DNA of 64,000 nucleotides, taken from Salvia splendens (Eukaryota; Streptophyta; Magnoliopsida; Lamiales; Lamiaceae). The notes under the pieces were generated by a model that worked only from the letters and a program-made list of their open reading frames with translations, had not been told where the DNA came from and did not search any database. Both the position numbers and the translations under genes were made by a program. The stretch spans positions 35,591,262 to 35,655,261 of the forward strand of contig NC_056034.1 in the NCBI RefSeq assembly GCF_004379255.2. Reading direction: 5' to 3'. This document shows positions 34,476-44,574 of the stretch, in pieces. Within the stretch, counting starts at the first letter, position 1. Every line of letters begins with the position of its first letter.

Positions 34476-35701
34476 GTGCTCAATTAGATCCTGTTGGAGT
34501 TGGGTGTGGGCGCTAGAGTCGCGTGTCCTTGCACGAATAGATAACCGTTCTTGTATAGACGGATGCGCTCCACTTCGAAGCGGACTACTTGCGGTTGAGC
34601 TTCCGGGGGATTCGGGGTCGAACCAATTTCCCGCCTCGGGTCCTTCGTCTTGGACAATCATGTTGTGCAAGATTATGCACGTATACATGATGTCGACCAT
34701 GTTCTCCATGAACCACGTACGAGCCGAGGCTTTGATGATGTTGAAGCGCTTGGAGAACCCCGAACGCCCTCTCCACATCCTTGCGAGCAACCTCATGCTT
34801 TTGCGCAAAAAGAGCCTGCTTTGGGTTCGCAGACCCATTGCACGTCTTCACGAAGGTAGGCCACTTCGGGTAGATGCCATCGGCGAGATAGTACCCCATT
34901 TTATAAAGCCGGTTGTTGGCGACGAAGTTGATGGCCGGCGCTTTACCATCCAAAACTTCGGTCAAGAGGTCGGACTGGTGGAGCACGTTTACGTCGTTGT
35001 TCGACCCGGGGACCCCGAAGTACGCGTGCCAGATCCAAAGGCGGTAGTCGGCAACGACCTCGAGTATAACGGTTGGGTGGGTGCCTTTGTGGCCGCTCGT
35101 GTAGGACCCCTTCCACGCCACCGGGCAATTCTTCCATTGCCAGTGCATGCAATCGACGCTGCCGAGCATCCCGGGGAATCCGTGCACTGTTTTGTGAAGG
35201 TCGAGCAGGAACTGACAATCGGTCGTGCTTGCCCGCCGGAGAAATTCGTCGGTGAAGGCTGCCCGGACGCCTTTGCAGAATTTGAGCAAGCACATTCGCC
35301 CAGTGCTGTCTCCGATGTGGAGTTATTCGTCGAACATGTCGGCCGTTTGTCCAGTCGCAAGCTGGCGGATTGCTGCAGTACATTTATGCAACGTCGTGTG
35401 GCTGGGACGGCCGACCGCATCGAACCCTTCCTGGAAGAACTCTTCCCGGGCTGCCAAAGTATTCACGATGTGGAGAAATAACGGTTTCCCCATGCGGAAA
35501 CGGCGACGGAAGTACGTATCTCCCCAAACCGGGTTATCGCAGAAGTAGTCGCGTCTCGCGTACTAACCTTGCGGCGGCTTCCTCCCGGTTACGATGGATG
35601 TACGTACGGGAGCGTCGTTGGGGCGTCGCGGCTTCTTCCGGTCGTCGATCTTCTTCAAGTGATTGTTCCAATATTTGACGCATTTGTTCAAAATGATCCA
35701 T

Positions 35702-36336
35702 TAGTTTGATTAAATTTGAGAGAAGAAAAACAGAGTTGATTTGAGATGAAAATTGGGGTGGAAATAGAGAGGATTTGAGAGGAATAGATGTGTGTTTGTG
35801 AGTGAAATGAATATGAAATAGGAGTATTTATAGAGTAAATAAATAAAAAAAAATAAAAAAAATACAAAACGGATAAAAAAACGGTCACAATACCGTTGCA
35901 AATTTTTTTTTATTTATTAAATTCGAATTTTTTTTAAAAAATGAATTATTGCTTCACCGTGACGAAACCCACTCGCGAGGCAGCGAGTGAGCGTCACGCG
36001 TGCGCTGAGAGCCCGCCACGTCGCCTCGGCGAGTGGCGGAACGTGTCATGCCGCGTGCCGCGGCAACGACACCCGACACGGCATAGGCACGGAATGGCGA
36101 CGACACGGCGGCTGCAACGCGTGCCGCCGCGGAACCGTTCCTCCGGAACGGCATAGGCACCGCAACAGCACAACGTTGCGGGTGCTCTGAATGCCATATG
36201 AAATTCATGGCCGGGTGATTTTGGGGAATTCAGTGTCAGGCAGAGTAGCAGATCACAATGCCACGTCATTCTGCTTGACTTGTTAATGTTGTCACTTAAT
36301 TCTATTTCCCTTAGGTCTAATAAAGTTATACTAGTA
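35702..36336. other. PIF/Harbinger 5' subterminal region and flank
   Basis: It holds an AT-rich 5' leader (35702-35945), then a CG-rich stretch rich in GCGGCA/GCCGCG words up to the right TIR at 36174-36187, and ordinary flank from 36191. Overlapping short frames on both strands in the CG-rich part look like compositional artefacts. Confidence 0.5.
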
Positions 36337-36589
36337 CTCTCTCCGTCCCACATAATTTAGGACACTTTGATCGGGCACGGGTTTTAAGAAATGTAATGAA
36401 AAGTGAGTTGGAAAAAGTTAGTGGAATGTGGGTCCCACTTTTGTATATTAGATTTATAATTAAATGTGAGTATGAATGAGTTAGTGGAATGTGGGGTCCA
36501 CTACCAAAAATGGTAAAAGTGAAATGGGTCAAATTATGTGGGACGACCCAAAATGAAAAACTGGGTCAAATTATGTGGGACGGAGGGAG
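36337..36589. mobile_element. Stowaway-like MITE
   Basis: It begins CTCTCTCCGTCCCACATAAT and ends ATTATGTGGGACGGAGGGAG, flanked by TA (36335-36336 and 36590-36591). The inverted arms are long and well preserved. Confidence 0.9.
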
Positions 36590-37193
36590 TATTTTATTTT
36601 ATTTTACCATTTTTTATAATAAAATTATACTCCATATTTCACTAATTTTTCTTATTCATATTTTATTATAAAATTAATGAAATAGTATATAAAAATAAGA
36701 CTCACATTTACTAATTTTCTTAATTCACTTTTCATTATTATATTTTTAACTCAGTACTCAGTCAAAACATGACTACTTATGTGGGATAGTATAATTACTA
36801 ATTGCTGTATGCAGTGATATGCAAGAGTTTACTAGTAATTCTTTTTTTAGTTGATCATCATTAATTTAAAAATGGCTTATAAACAGAATCATCCTTACCT
36901 TATAGATTTACCAGAATTTGTAAACCATAATTCATTTTCATTGCAATTGTCATCTACTACATAAGTAAACATTTATTAGTGCATATATATATATATAGTA
37001 GTGATCTATGACAAATGCCCCTTAACCAAATAACTAGAGAACAAATTATAGCCACAAGATCAAGAAAATCAATGGTTAGTATTAATTTTTGAATTTAAGG
37101 AGAAATTAGTTCCCTCAATCACAAATTTACTCCATAATAACAAGGCTGGGGTATAATGGTAATTGCATAGCCAAAATAGGTTACGTCGGCAAA

Positions 37194-37634
37194 TTGAATT
37201 CATCTCCTCTTCTCCTCTTCTCCATCTTCATCGCCGCCTTATACCCGCCGTCGTCACAGCGGCGGCATGACATTCAACCTCGTCGCGCGATTCAACCTTC
37301 TCTTCTCTCTTATGCAAAATTCGCGCGATTCAACCTTCTCGTCGATGTTGGCGTCGCCATCGCCGTCACGTTCTGCAGGAATCGGACGCTGAATTGGAGG
37401 AAAAAGGCGTCGCTGATGGTGGAATTGGATGCTAGAGATGAGCGAATCCAGGTTTTGGAAAGGATTGTGGAGAAATTAGAATCGGAAGATTTGGCGGAGG
37501 AGGAAATGCAGAGGTGCTTTGATGAGAAGGAGATGGTGATTAGGGAGATCGACGGTGGAAGGAGGTGGATGGTCACAACCATTGCCACTGCTGCTGCTGT
37601 CATATTCTACTTCCATGCTCACAGAAATCATTGA
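37194..37634 (+). CDS. Hypothetical small protein with coiled coil and C-terminal membrane segment
   Basis: 146 codons from the ATG at 37194. The N-terminal 20 residues are hydrophobic (SPLLLFSIFIAALY, signal-like). A second hydrophobic stretch, LLVDVGVAIAVTFC, lies near residue 50. Then follow KKASLMVELDARDERIQVLERIVEKLE, which has heptad spacing, and the acidic EEEMQRCFDEKEMVIREID. A final hydrophobic segment is near residues 125-140 (WMVTTIATAAAVIFYF), followed by HAHRNH. No known family was recognised. It lies inside the TIR element and may be a captured gene. A 19-bp direct duplication (cgcgcgattcaaccttctc) near 37284 and 37321 makes the true start uncertain; a later start would give a protein with one or two membrane spans. 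Confidence 0.5.
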   Translation: MNSSPLLLFSIFIAALYPPSSQRRHDIQPRRAIQPSLLSYAKFARFNLLVDVGVAIAVTFCRNRTLNWRKKASLMVELDARDERIQVLERIVEKLESEDLAEEEMQRCFDEKEMVIREIDGGRRWMVTTIATAAAVIFYFHAHRNH

Positions 37635-37826
37635 TTTTTGTTGATTAGAGTTTCAGTTTTGGATAATTGTTGCTAAATAATGCACATAATTTGCTTCAAT
37701 TTTGTGTTTGTTGCACTGGGATTTATTTTTGATCACTACTATTATGAGAATTTGATTTCTTGAATCTTGATGGTGCTTAAGTTTGGAATTAGATCACTTC
37801 ATATTTATGTGTTGTTCTTTGTGTTT

Positions 37827-38140
37827 GTAAACAAGAGCGAAGTAAAATCAGAATAAGAGTGATGCGTTTTGTAAACAAGAGCGAAGTAAGATCAGAATAA
37901 GAGTGATGTGTTTTGTAAACAAGAGCGAAGTAAGATCAGAATAAGAGTGATGTGTTTTGTAAACAAGAGCGAAGTAAGATCAGAATAAGAGTGATGTGTT
38001 TTGTAAACAAGAGCGAAGTAAGATCAGAATAAGAGTGATGTGTTTTGTAAACAAGAGTGAAGTAAGATCAGAATAAGAGTGATGTGTTTTGTAAACAAGA
38101 GTGATGTGTTTTGTAAACAAGTGTGAAGTAAAATAATGAC
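37827..38140. repeat. Minisatellite, 44-bp unit
   Basis: About six near-identical copies of a 44-bp unit (gtaaacaagagcgaag.. to ..gtgatgtgtttt) start at 37827, 37871, 37915, 37959, 38003 and 38047. A half unit at 38091 and a diverged copy at 38113 follow. It lies in the 3' part of the hypothetical gene transcript region within the TIR element. Confidence 0.93.
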
Positions 38141-38519
38141 AAAAATCAAAGCGATGACAACAAGTAATCAATATATCAATCAAATATTTTATCCGTATTT
38201 TTTTGTTTCCCAATTTATACCTCTTTTATTACTGTATTAATCGCTTTGAGATTAAACGAATAAATGAAGCAATCCTTCACGCGTAAAGCAATTGAATTTT
38301 TTTGCAATACATAGGAATGAAAGTTGTCTCTCTCATAAATGAATATTTAGTAGCATAAGATTTACAAAAATATTCCTTTAATTTTCTTCTTCACCCAAAT
38401 CTCTGCTTACAGATCACTATCAACATAGTTAGCACCAACTTTCTCTCTCTTAAAACTAACAAAACACATTCACTGCGTGCGATTCTCCGACAATCCGCGA
38501 GGAAACCGTGATTCAAGCA

Positions 38520-38693
38520 ATGGATGACCGCAACAGGCTATACTCAGGCGTAATGGAGGCGGCATCATCCCTGCCAAGAGTCTCCAATTCCTCGAATCCC
38601 AGCTCCAGAAATTGGACAGCAAAGATGCTAGAATTGCAGACTACTTTGACGTAATCACAGGGACGAGCACCGGAGGGCTGGCGTCGGAGTGGG
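38520..38693 (+). pseudogene. Patatin-like phospholipase exon fragment
   Basis: One frame reads [18 protein letters not shown], then [17 protein letters not shown] and GTSTGGL. This is the N-terminal part of the patatin domain, including the catalytic-serine motif GTSTG. The upstream oxyanion motif DGGGxRG is degenerate: Asp is replaced and RG is missing. The similarity ends abruptly after GGL, where the full protein should continue. It is a captured or residual fragment, not a functional lipase. The Met at 38520 opens a different frame. Confidence 0.75.
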
Positions 38694-38848
38694 CGGAGCC
38701 TGCGGCAACTCCGCCACAGAGAGGAAAGCACATTCCGCCGCCGCAATTGTATAAGAAGCGGAGGGGGAGGGACGGAGCCAGTGTTCAGATGCTCGAGAGG
38801 GAGATTGCCATTTTAGACGTGCGGGAGAGAACAAACCGAGTAATTTGA
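38694..38848 (+). pseudogene. Fragment resembling a plant G-protein gamma subunit (AGG3/DEP1 type)
   Basis: In frame with the patatin fragment, the sequence continues [32 protein letters not shown] and [13 protein letters not shown]. The pattern P..LY-KRR....VQMLEREI..L is the N-terminal signature I associate with class C plant G-gamma proteins. It then runs into ERTNRVI and a stop near the right TIR. The match is short, so the call is tentative; a basic coiled-coil segment of another origin is possible. Confidence 0.4.
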
Positions 38849-39177
38849 TCCCATATTTAAATTTCATGCTATAATTTACGAAAATACCCTTTGCCTATTT
38901 TATATTATTAAAATAAATAATATTTGTTCCATTAAGATGTGTGGCTGAGATTTGTTCTCTAGTTATACACTTAAGATTAGTTATATCTTGATCACTAACC
39001 TCTATATATATATATATATATATTGCAAAAATCACACCATAGGCCCCCATCTATCTCTATTATATGTGCTTGTGAAAATTATTATCTCAAACTAGTATAT
39101 CAAAGTCAATCCTCAATGGGATTGTGACAAGAAAGTGAATTAAAATATAATGCATGTGGGCAGCAATCAAGCTTCAA

Positions 39178-42100
39178 TTAATAATTATCTGCAATTCCTG
39201 CTAGAGAAGAATATGTCCCAAGAGTTGCACTTATCACACCAAATACCACTATGCTCAAGCTCATTATCACCTGTGATCTCGTCGCTTTCTTCCCCATTAT
39301 TTTCACGAAGCATAAAGCTGGCATTATAACCGCCTGCAAAAAGTAGTAATTACTTTAACCAAACACAACACACTAAACTAAACTAAACTAAACTAAACTA
39401 AACTAAAACAAGTGTAGTGTTGCCCTAATGCTTGTGCCAACACAAACATGTTCACATCATTACCTAAAACCTTCTTATTTTTCTATCATCATGCTTTCCA
39501 AGTGGAGATAAAGAGACGAGCATTATCTCATCATTCTAGGCCATCTTGATTGATGATCCATGAATATCGATATGATGTAGTATTAATTTTGTGAGAGATA
39601 TAAAGGATAGAAGACGTCACCACATTATGCAATCGCTAAGGATGAATGATTTTATTATTAAGGTTTAAAATACAACACTCACCACAAGTATGCTGAGGAG
39701 AGAGCCAATTAAAGCCATCACAAGACCTGCAGGATTGTAAGAACAAATCAAAATTCAATCCATATTTTACATGTTGTCAAAACCATCAAATAAGTTTGAT
39801 CATCAGCATGTGAACATCATGGACCCTTAATCCTTATGACCAAACTTTGTTGAAAAATTGCAGTTCTAAAAAAATATAGTCAGATCTTTGTACTGTATAC
39901 CAAAGAAAGGAAGAACGAAGGCGAAGCAAACAGTGGAGAGGACGAGTACTGTTCTCAGAAGAATATAGAACCAGTAACTGTCAGAGATCCTCGGGGGAAG
40001 CAGCTCCTCTATGCCTCTCGCCAAAGGATTCATCAACAAGGCGTATGTGCCTGTATTAAGGAAGCCAACAGGACTAAATCAATTCGAATATTGCCTTGTT
40101 TAAATGATAAAACAAATAAAAATCAAAGGATATTTGGTAAAAGGGTTTATGATCTGCAAAGAAAAGACCAAAATTGGTAAGTAACTTGACCAAATTTTCA
40201 TAGTCATTAACTAAGGCAAAATGCAAATTCTAGATATCTACCGTTGTCCATATTGCAATTTTTGAAAGGATTGAATCGGGTGGCATGTTGAGAGTTATCT
40301 GAGACAGTGTACTCTGTCCGAACATAAGATGCCCCACAACAGCAACACCTCCGTATAGCAGAAAGCATAGCAGAAAGCTGCACGACAAAGAGAAACTGTG
40401 TCAGATAATAGAAATACTCTGAATTTGCAAGGTTTGAAAAGGTCAGAATATGGCTACCATATTATTAGTGCTTTTGTAAACTTTGTTTTATCAGCCATTG
40501 ATTGATATATATTTGGGAAGACGGAGTGCCCCGAGTAGCAGAATCCATACACACCAATTGCAAACGGGATTCCTTTCAAATTCACCAGTTCTCCAGTCTG
40601 ATCAAAGCCGATACCACCAAAACTTCCAAGGAAAACCAAGCAGACAACAATGACTACAGTTGCAAGAACACCACAAGCTACACAAAAACAAGAAATATTA
40701 GTGGATTCTCATAAGTCATAAACAACAGTAGACAATGAATCAGAAATCATTTGGCACCTGAAAGAACTGATATCACTCGAAGATCCCTCAACCAAACAGT
40801 TGGCAAAACGATAAGAGCTGAAACAATACCAAACAAGTGAACTGAGTCGAGATTAAGGCTTCCCAACTGCAAACTTGCTCCAGGAAATATGCTGGTCATG
40901 TTGTCTCCTTCTAAAATGATAAACTCTATACAATATGACTGCAGTTATGGGGAAAGAGTTAAAGGGATATGCTTTGCCAGATAAAAACGGATAGCATTGA
41001 ACATAGAATTTGATTACGCTCGACTTACATATAGTTCAGCATACAGCACGATCTGCATTAAGATGCTTATGAGGCGTAAGTATCAACTGGTTGAGGCTTA
41101 TATATATTAAACCTCCTAGAAAGAATTAAAATTCGTTACTAATATTATCGTTTAGCACTATAAATCATTATATTTATTAATTATTATATACGTATGTAAG
41201 AAGGAACTTTATAGAAGCAACAAGAAAAAAGTTGGATTAACAATATAGATCAAGCAAAGATGTTGAAGTTAGAGATCAACTCCATTGCTGCTCAAAATGG
41301 TTAAGTCTTGGGGTGTTGAAGGAATATACATCAAACAGGGAAGGAGAATCTTTATCGATAATCACATGAAATGATTGATCAAAAAGCAATATTCTAGCAT
41401 AACAAGAGTTGTTATAGATGATGTGTAATATATGTGAAGTACCGAGATGAAAAGCCGCCCATATTTGCCAAATGCTGCTTCTCCGATATCTGGGTAACTT
41501 ATGATGCCTTCCCTGCTCTCAAAGCAGTATCTCATAAGAGAAGCCGTGTAACAACAGATAACAGCAAAGAGGGCCAGGACTAGCAAGCTACTCCAGCCGG
41601 CTTCCCTCACTGTGTACGGAGTCGAGAGTAGTCCAACCCCAGCCAGAACATTTACCCCTGTACCAGAACAGCATCAGTAACTGCTTAAGAGAGCTTCACA
41701 CACCAAAGTCGAACAATGAAGGGAAAGAAATAAAAACTAAAGGCCAATCTTGTGAGTTTCTATCAAACTTCAAAATGTCAGCTATAATATCTAGAAATCA
41801 TTCATTATTATGAAAAAATGGTACAATTTCTTTTAGTATACACCCAAGAAACTGTAGTTTCTTTAGGAGATATGAACAAAATAGCTGCAAATGTTCTACT
41901 CCATGCTTGATCATATTTGCCACCATTAAAGATAGTCTGAGAAAAGCTGCACCCCCGACTGATCGGAAGTTCTCCAGTAAGTTGCTCGTACAATGAAGCC
42001 CTTTGTGACAATGATAACCCTGCCACAGAGATGCTCTCTGGGCCGTATTTCTCATCAAGTGACTCTTCTTTCGATAGCAAAAGCAAACTTCTTCTTGCAT

Positions 42101-42866
42101 CAGACTGCATGAAGTCATTGTTGTTCACTTCAGAAAATGAATATCTAGAGCTCGAACGATGCTTCAAGGTTCCAAAACTTGGGGATACGGAAATTGAGTA
42201 AGCGTCAGCTGTCTCCCTGCACACACACACAAAACAATCAAAATCAAAAAAAGAAGAAGAAGGGCAGCTGTTACACTGGCAAGTCAGTTGCTTATTAGTA
42301 ATCAATGGGGCCAAAAACAAGCAAAACCCTTCATCCATTATCCAAATTATAGTTGCAATAACCTAAATCATTCCTTTAAACTTCAAGTCGGCCTATTATA
42401 TAAAGGGCAGTGAATTTTCTCAAAAGCAACACAACTCGGATAAACGGAATAACACATTCTCTACCAGAAATTTTATCGAGTCATTCAAGATTACAAAATA
42501 AACATACCTATCAAATTAGGAGAACATGCAATATAGAGGACCAATCACCAGTTTGTGCATAAAAGTTCAAATTACATCTTAAATCTACTGCCTCACATTC
42601 ACGAGAATCAACCAAATATTGCTAATATGGAAAATCAAAAAGCTAAAATTTCAGTAACTTAAACTAATTGTAGCCCTAACTCACATATAACTTCGAGGCC
42701 ATTGCTGAGAAGTGAAGGGCGAAGAACTTTTGGCATCGGCGTCAGCATCAGCATCGGCATCTTCTGCATCGCTGCAGCTCCCGGCATCAAACTTGTTGTC
42801 ATTCTCTTCAGCGTCATCAATATCATCCAACAAGTATTCCGACGAATCTTCAGCTTGGTTTGACAT
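39178..42866 (-). CDS. AVT1: AVT1-type vacuolar amino acid transporter (AAAP family)
   Basis: The 11 minus-strand exons are 42866-42685, 42216-41924, 41657-41443, 41052-41029 (24 nt), 40938-40758, 40677-40458, 40377-40242, 40153-40134 (20 nt), 40046-39901, 39726-39683 and 39333-39178. The sum is 1617 nt, 538 aa plus TAA, in frame throughout. The N-terminal 150 residues are acidic and Ser-rich, with a (DA)n tract. The transporter core begins at [15 protein letters not shown] and [15 protein letters not shown], with about eleven hydrophobic segments (for example [52 protein letters not shown]). Conserved pieces include [17 protein letters not shown] and [15 protein letters not shown]. Family members move neutral amino acids across the tonoplast. 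All introns are GT-AG except 40047-40133, which has AT-AC ends. The ATG at 42866 is preferred; an upstream in-frame ATG lies at 42899. Confidence 0.95.
39372..39406. repeat. (ACTAA)n pentanucleotide microsatellite
   Basis: About seven tandem copies of actaa, in the last AVT1 intron, 39 bases upstream (on the minus strand) of the final exon's start region. Confidence 0.9.
40047..40133 (-). other. Putative U12-type AT-AC intron in the AVT1 gene
   Basis: On the minus strand the 87-nt intron begins ATATCCTTTG, the U12 AT-AC 5' splice-site consensus. It has TTCCTTAAT near its end, close to the U12 branch consensus TTCCTTAAC, about ten bases before a terminal CAC. Removing it joins ACC-AA with A-TAC-GCC and gives INPFTKYALLM, the conserved family sequence. 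The nearest GT-AG alternative (an AG six bases upstream) breaks the frame. The intron is preceded by a 20-nt microexon. Confidence 0.85.
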
Positions 42867-43578
42867 GTTTCTTGGTCGTTCAACAGAGTAAAAATTCAAT
42901 CTTTAAGCACAATCTTCAAGCAGAATGTGAATAGTTGCATGAGGCAATGACAAATTGACAACTGCGAAGCAATATATATAAGGGATTGGGAGGGGTGATT
43001 CTAGAGGGTGGTGATTCATCAAGTCGATAACATTTACAGGTTTGTTCAAACTGGAAGACTTGATATACAAATAAATTTTAAAATAGTAAACGATGTGATT
43101 ATGTGTTGTGAAATTTTAGATGGATAGACAGCACACTTTACAAAAATGATTTGTAGAGAAAAAAGATGACACGTTAATTTATTTTTCTTTATTTTTCTTT
43201 GTACTGTAGTAGGATTTGATAAGAGTGTTTTATCGCATTTTATGATTCATGTGCATCATTTATATAATTTCGACAGATGGAATACCATACGAATACGATA
43301 GTAACCAAAAATATACTATTAAAGTTTCGAAGAGTGCGTTAACTTGCTTCAAATGTTATCATTTACTATTATTTTTATAATAAAATAATCATAAAATTGA
43401 CACGATTCTTAACATAAATGTATCAAGTTTTTTATGAAGGATTTTCATTACTAATATCATTTGTCATGCTGGGTATAATGATTTTTTTGGGGGGGGTGTG
43501 TGTGTTATATTGTTCCCTTTTAAAAAATTAAAATGTGTTAATTATATTATACCATTATAGTTAATTATATTTATAGTA
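42867..43578. other. Upstream region of AVT1, no gene seen
   Basis: It should contain the AVT1 5' UTR (the AG at about 42901 could be an acceptor) and promoter. It is otherwise AT-rich with a poly-G/GT tract at 43489-43504. No motif was assigned. Confidence 0.35.
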
Positions 43579-43801
43579 CTTCCTCCATAGTCCCTATAGT
43601 CCCTTAAGATTGGTTCAATTTTTTCTTTTTTAGTTTGTGCTACTTAAAATGTTCATTTTCATATTTAACAAATTCATAGCTCATCACTCCTCATTAAATA
43701 CCTCAATTACCTTTCAACTCTCTACTATATTACACTAAATAATTTTTCTTAAAATTCCATGCCACTCAATATTATAGACATCTTCAGTGTGACGAAGGTA
43801 G
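43579..43801. mobile_element. Degenerate Stowaway-like MITE
   Basis: The left end CTTCCTCCATAGTCCC follows TA (43577-43578). The right end GTGTGACGAAGGTAG is followed by TA. The arms are diverged but recognisable. Confidence 0.6.
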
Positions 43802-43876
43802 TATGAAATTGCGGTTGCTAGGAAGTAAGAGGATTAAATTGTTCCCATGCCATTTCCGCATGCATCAATGATAATA

Positions 43877-44079
43877 CTCCATCCGTCCCACTTTAAGTGA
43901 CACATTCTTTTTTTTTTGGGATGTCCCATTCTAAATGACACATTTCTAAAAATGGCAATACGACTATCTCTTCTTTTTTCATATCTCTTACTTTATTCAA
44001 TCCAATTAACTCACAAAATAAAACTACATAAAATCTCAGCCGAAAAGAAAATGTTCCACTTAGAATGGGACGAAGGGAG
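43877..44079. mobile_element. Stowaway-like MITE
   Basis: It begins CTCCATCCGTCCCACTTTAAG and ends CACTTAGAATGGGACGAAGGGAG, with TA on each side (43875-43876 and 44080-44081). Confidence 0.88.
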
Positions 44080-44574
44080 TATAAAAATAAGGGAGTGTTT
44101 AGAAGTATAACTTCATCTTTGGTTAAAACTCGTAACTATGGAGATCTCATGCACTTGCAATGGACATTTTATTTATATACATATGTTCATTACAGGGGGA
44201 GTAGACATGCAAAAACTGAAAGTGGCAGTTCAAACCGGGGGACGGTTCGGACGGTTCGGTTCAGGTTCAAGATTTCAAGTAACCGGAACCTCTGGTTCAG
44301 CGGTCAAAAAGTACGATTCCAGCATATGCTATAGGCTTTTCAGATTTGCAGTTTTAGGTGTGCAGAAAACCGGCGATTTTCGTTAGAATCCTTCGGTTTC
44401 ACGCCGGTTCCAGCAACTTTTCAGGTGGCAGGCGTAGGCCTACAAAACCGCTCAGAAACCGTTGGTTTTCCGTCAGATACCGTGGACTGACTGGTTCAGC
44501 CCTAAATCGCCAGTTCCAGCGGTAAACCGGTCGAATTTAAAATTTGAATTTTTTAAAAAATCTTATTTCATCCA

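Larger units (their letters stand above)
20669..35701 (-). pseudogene. PIF/Harbinger transposase, disrupted by Athila
   Basis: The main part is read on the minus strand from the ATG at 35701 (MDHFEQMRQILEQ) to 34481; the last codons lie at 20697-20669. Conserved pieces of the DDE_4 (ALP1/HARBI1-like) domain are FRRRFRMGKPLF, GMLGSVDCMHW, YFGVPGSNNDVNVL, LADGIYPKWPTFV, VERAFGVLQ and MYTCIILHNMIVQDE. Breaks: a frameshift near 35553 (in the phrase RLVRDYFCDNP), an in-frame TAA near 35320 (within DEYLHIGDST), and a frameshift near 34780 after AFGVLQ. The Athila sits in the C-terminal LIEH/IWANFGG, so the present stop TGA is borrowed from the LTR end. The remaining codons and the original TGA (20669-20671) lie on the far side of the retroelement. 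Not functional. Confidence 0.9.
20340..36187 (-). mobile_element. PIF/Harbinger transposon, split by an Athila insertion
   Basis: The left end GGCCATCCACAACG and right end (GAGCACCCGCAACG on the opposite strand) are inverted repeats matching at 10 of 14 positions. Both are flanked by TGA (20337-20339 and 36188-36190), a 3-bp target duplication. Without the Athila and one TSD copy the element is about 2.07 kb. It carries one transposase pseudogene on the minus strand, and no Myb-like second ORF was found. The right subterminal zone contains CG-rich blocks (35960-36160). Confidence 0.82.
36984..39023. mobile_element. About 2-kb TIR element with chimeric gene content, flanked by (TA)n
   Basis: The left end reads (TA)n-tagtagtgatct.. 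then aactagagaacaaat and agccaca. The reverse complement of the right end reads (TA)n-gaggttagtgatca.. then the same aactagagaacaaat and agccaca, at nearly the same spacing. The arms are therefore about 65 bp with a conserved core and lie next to (AT)n tracts. Between them are a hypothetical ORF, a 44-bp minisatellite and fragments resembling two other host genes, all on the plus strand. This resembles a gene-capturing Pack-type element. The superfamily is not proven because the (TA)n flanks hide any target duplication. Confidence 0.62.

Noticed and set aside
34504..35481. Plus-strand open frame of 325 codons
   Set aside because: It lies antisense to the PIF transposase, whose DDE-domain motifs are clear on the minus strand. 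The plus frame shows no family.
35941..36353. Several overlapping short frames on both strands
   Set aside because: They fall in a CG-rich subterminal part of the PIF element where stop codons are rare; no motif is present.
39991..40153. A GT-AG intron ending at the AG of 'aatacag' before GCACATACG
   Set aside because: It leaves the reading frame out of phase and deletes the conserved NPFTKYA. The AT-AC solution fits both frame and family sequence.
41808..42338. Minus-strand ORF of 176 codons as a stand-alone protein
   Set aside because: Its middle part is exon 2 of AVT1; the ends run into introns with good GT and AG sites.
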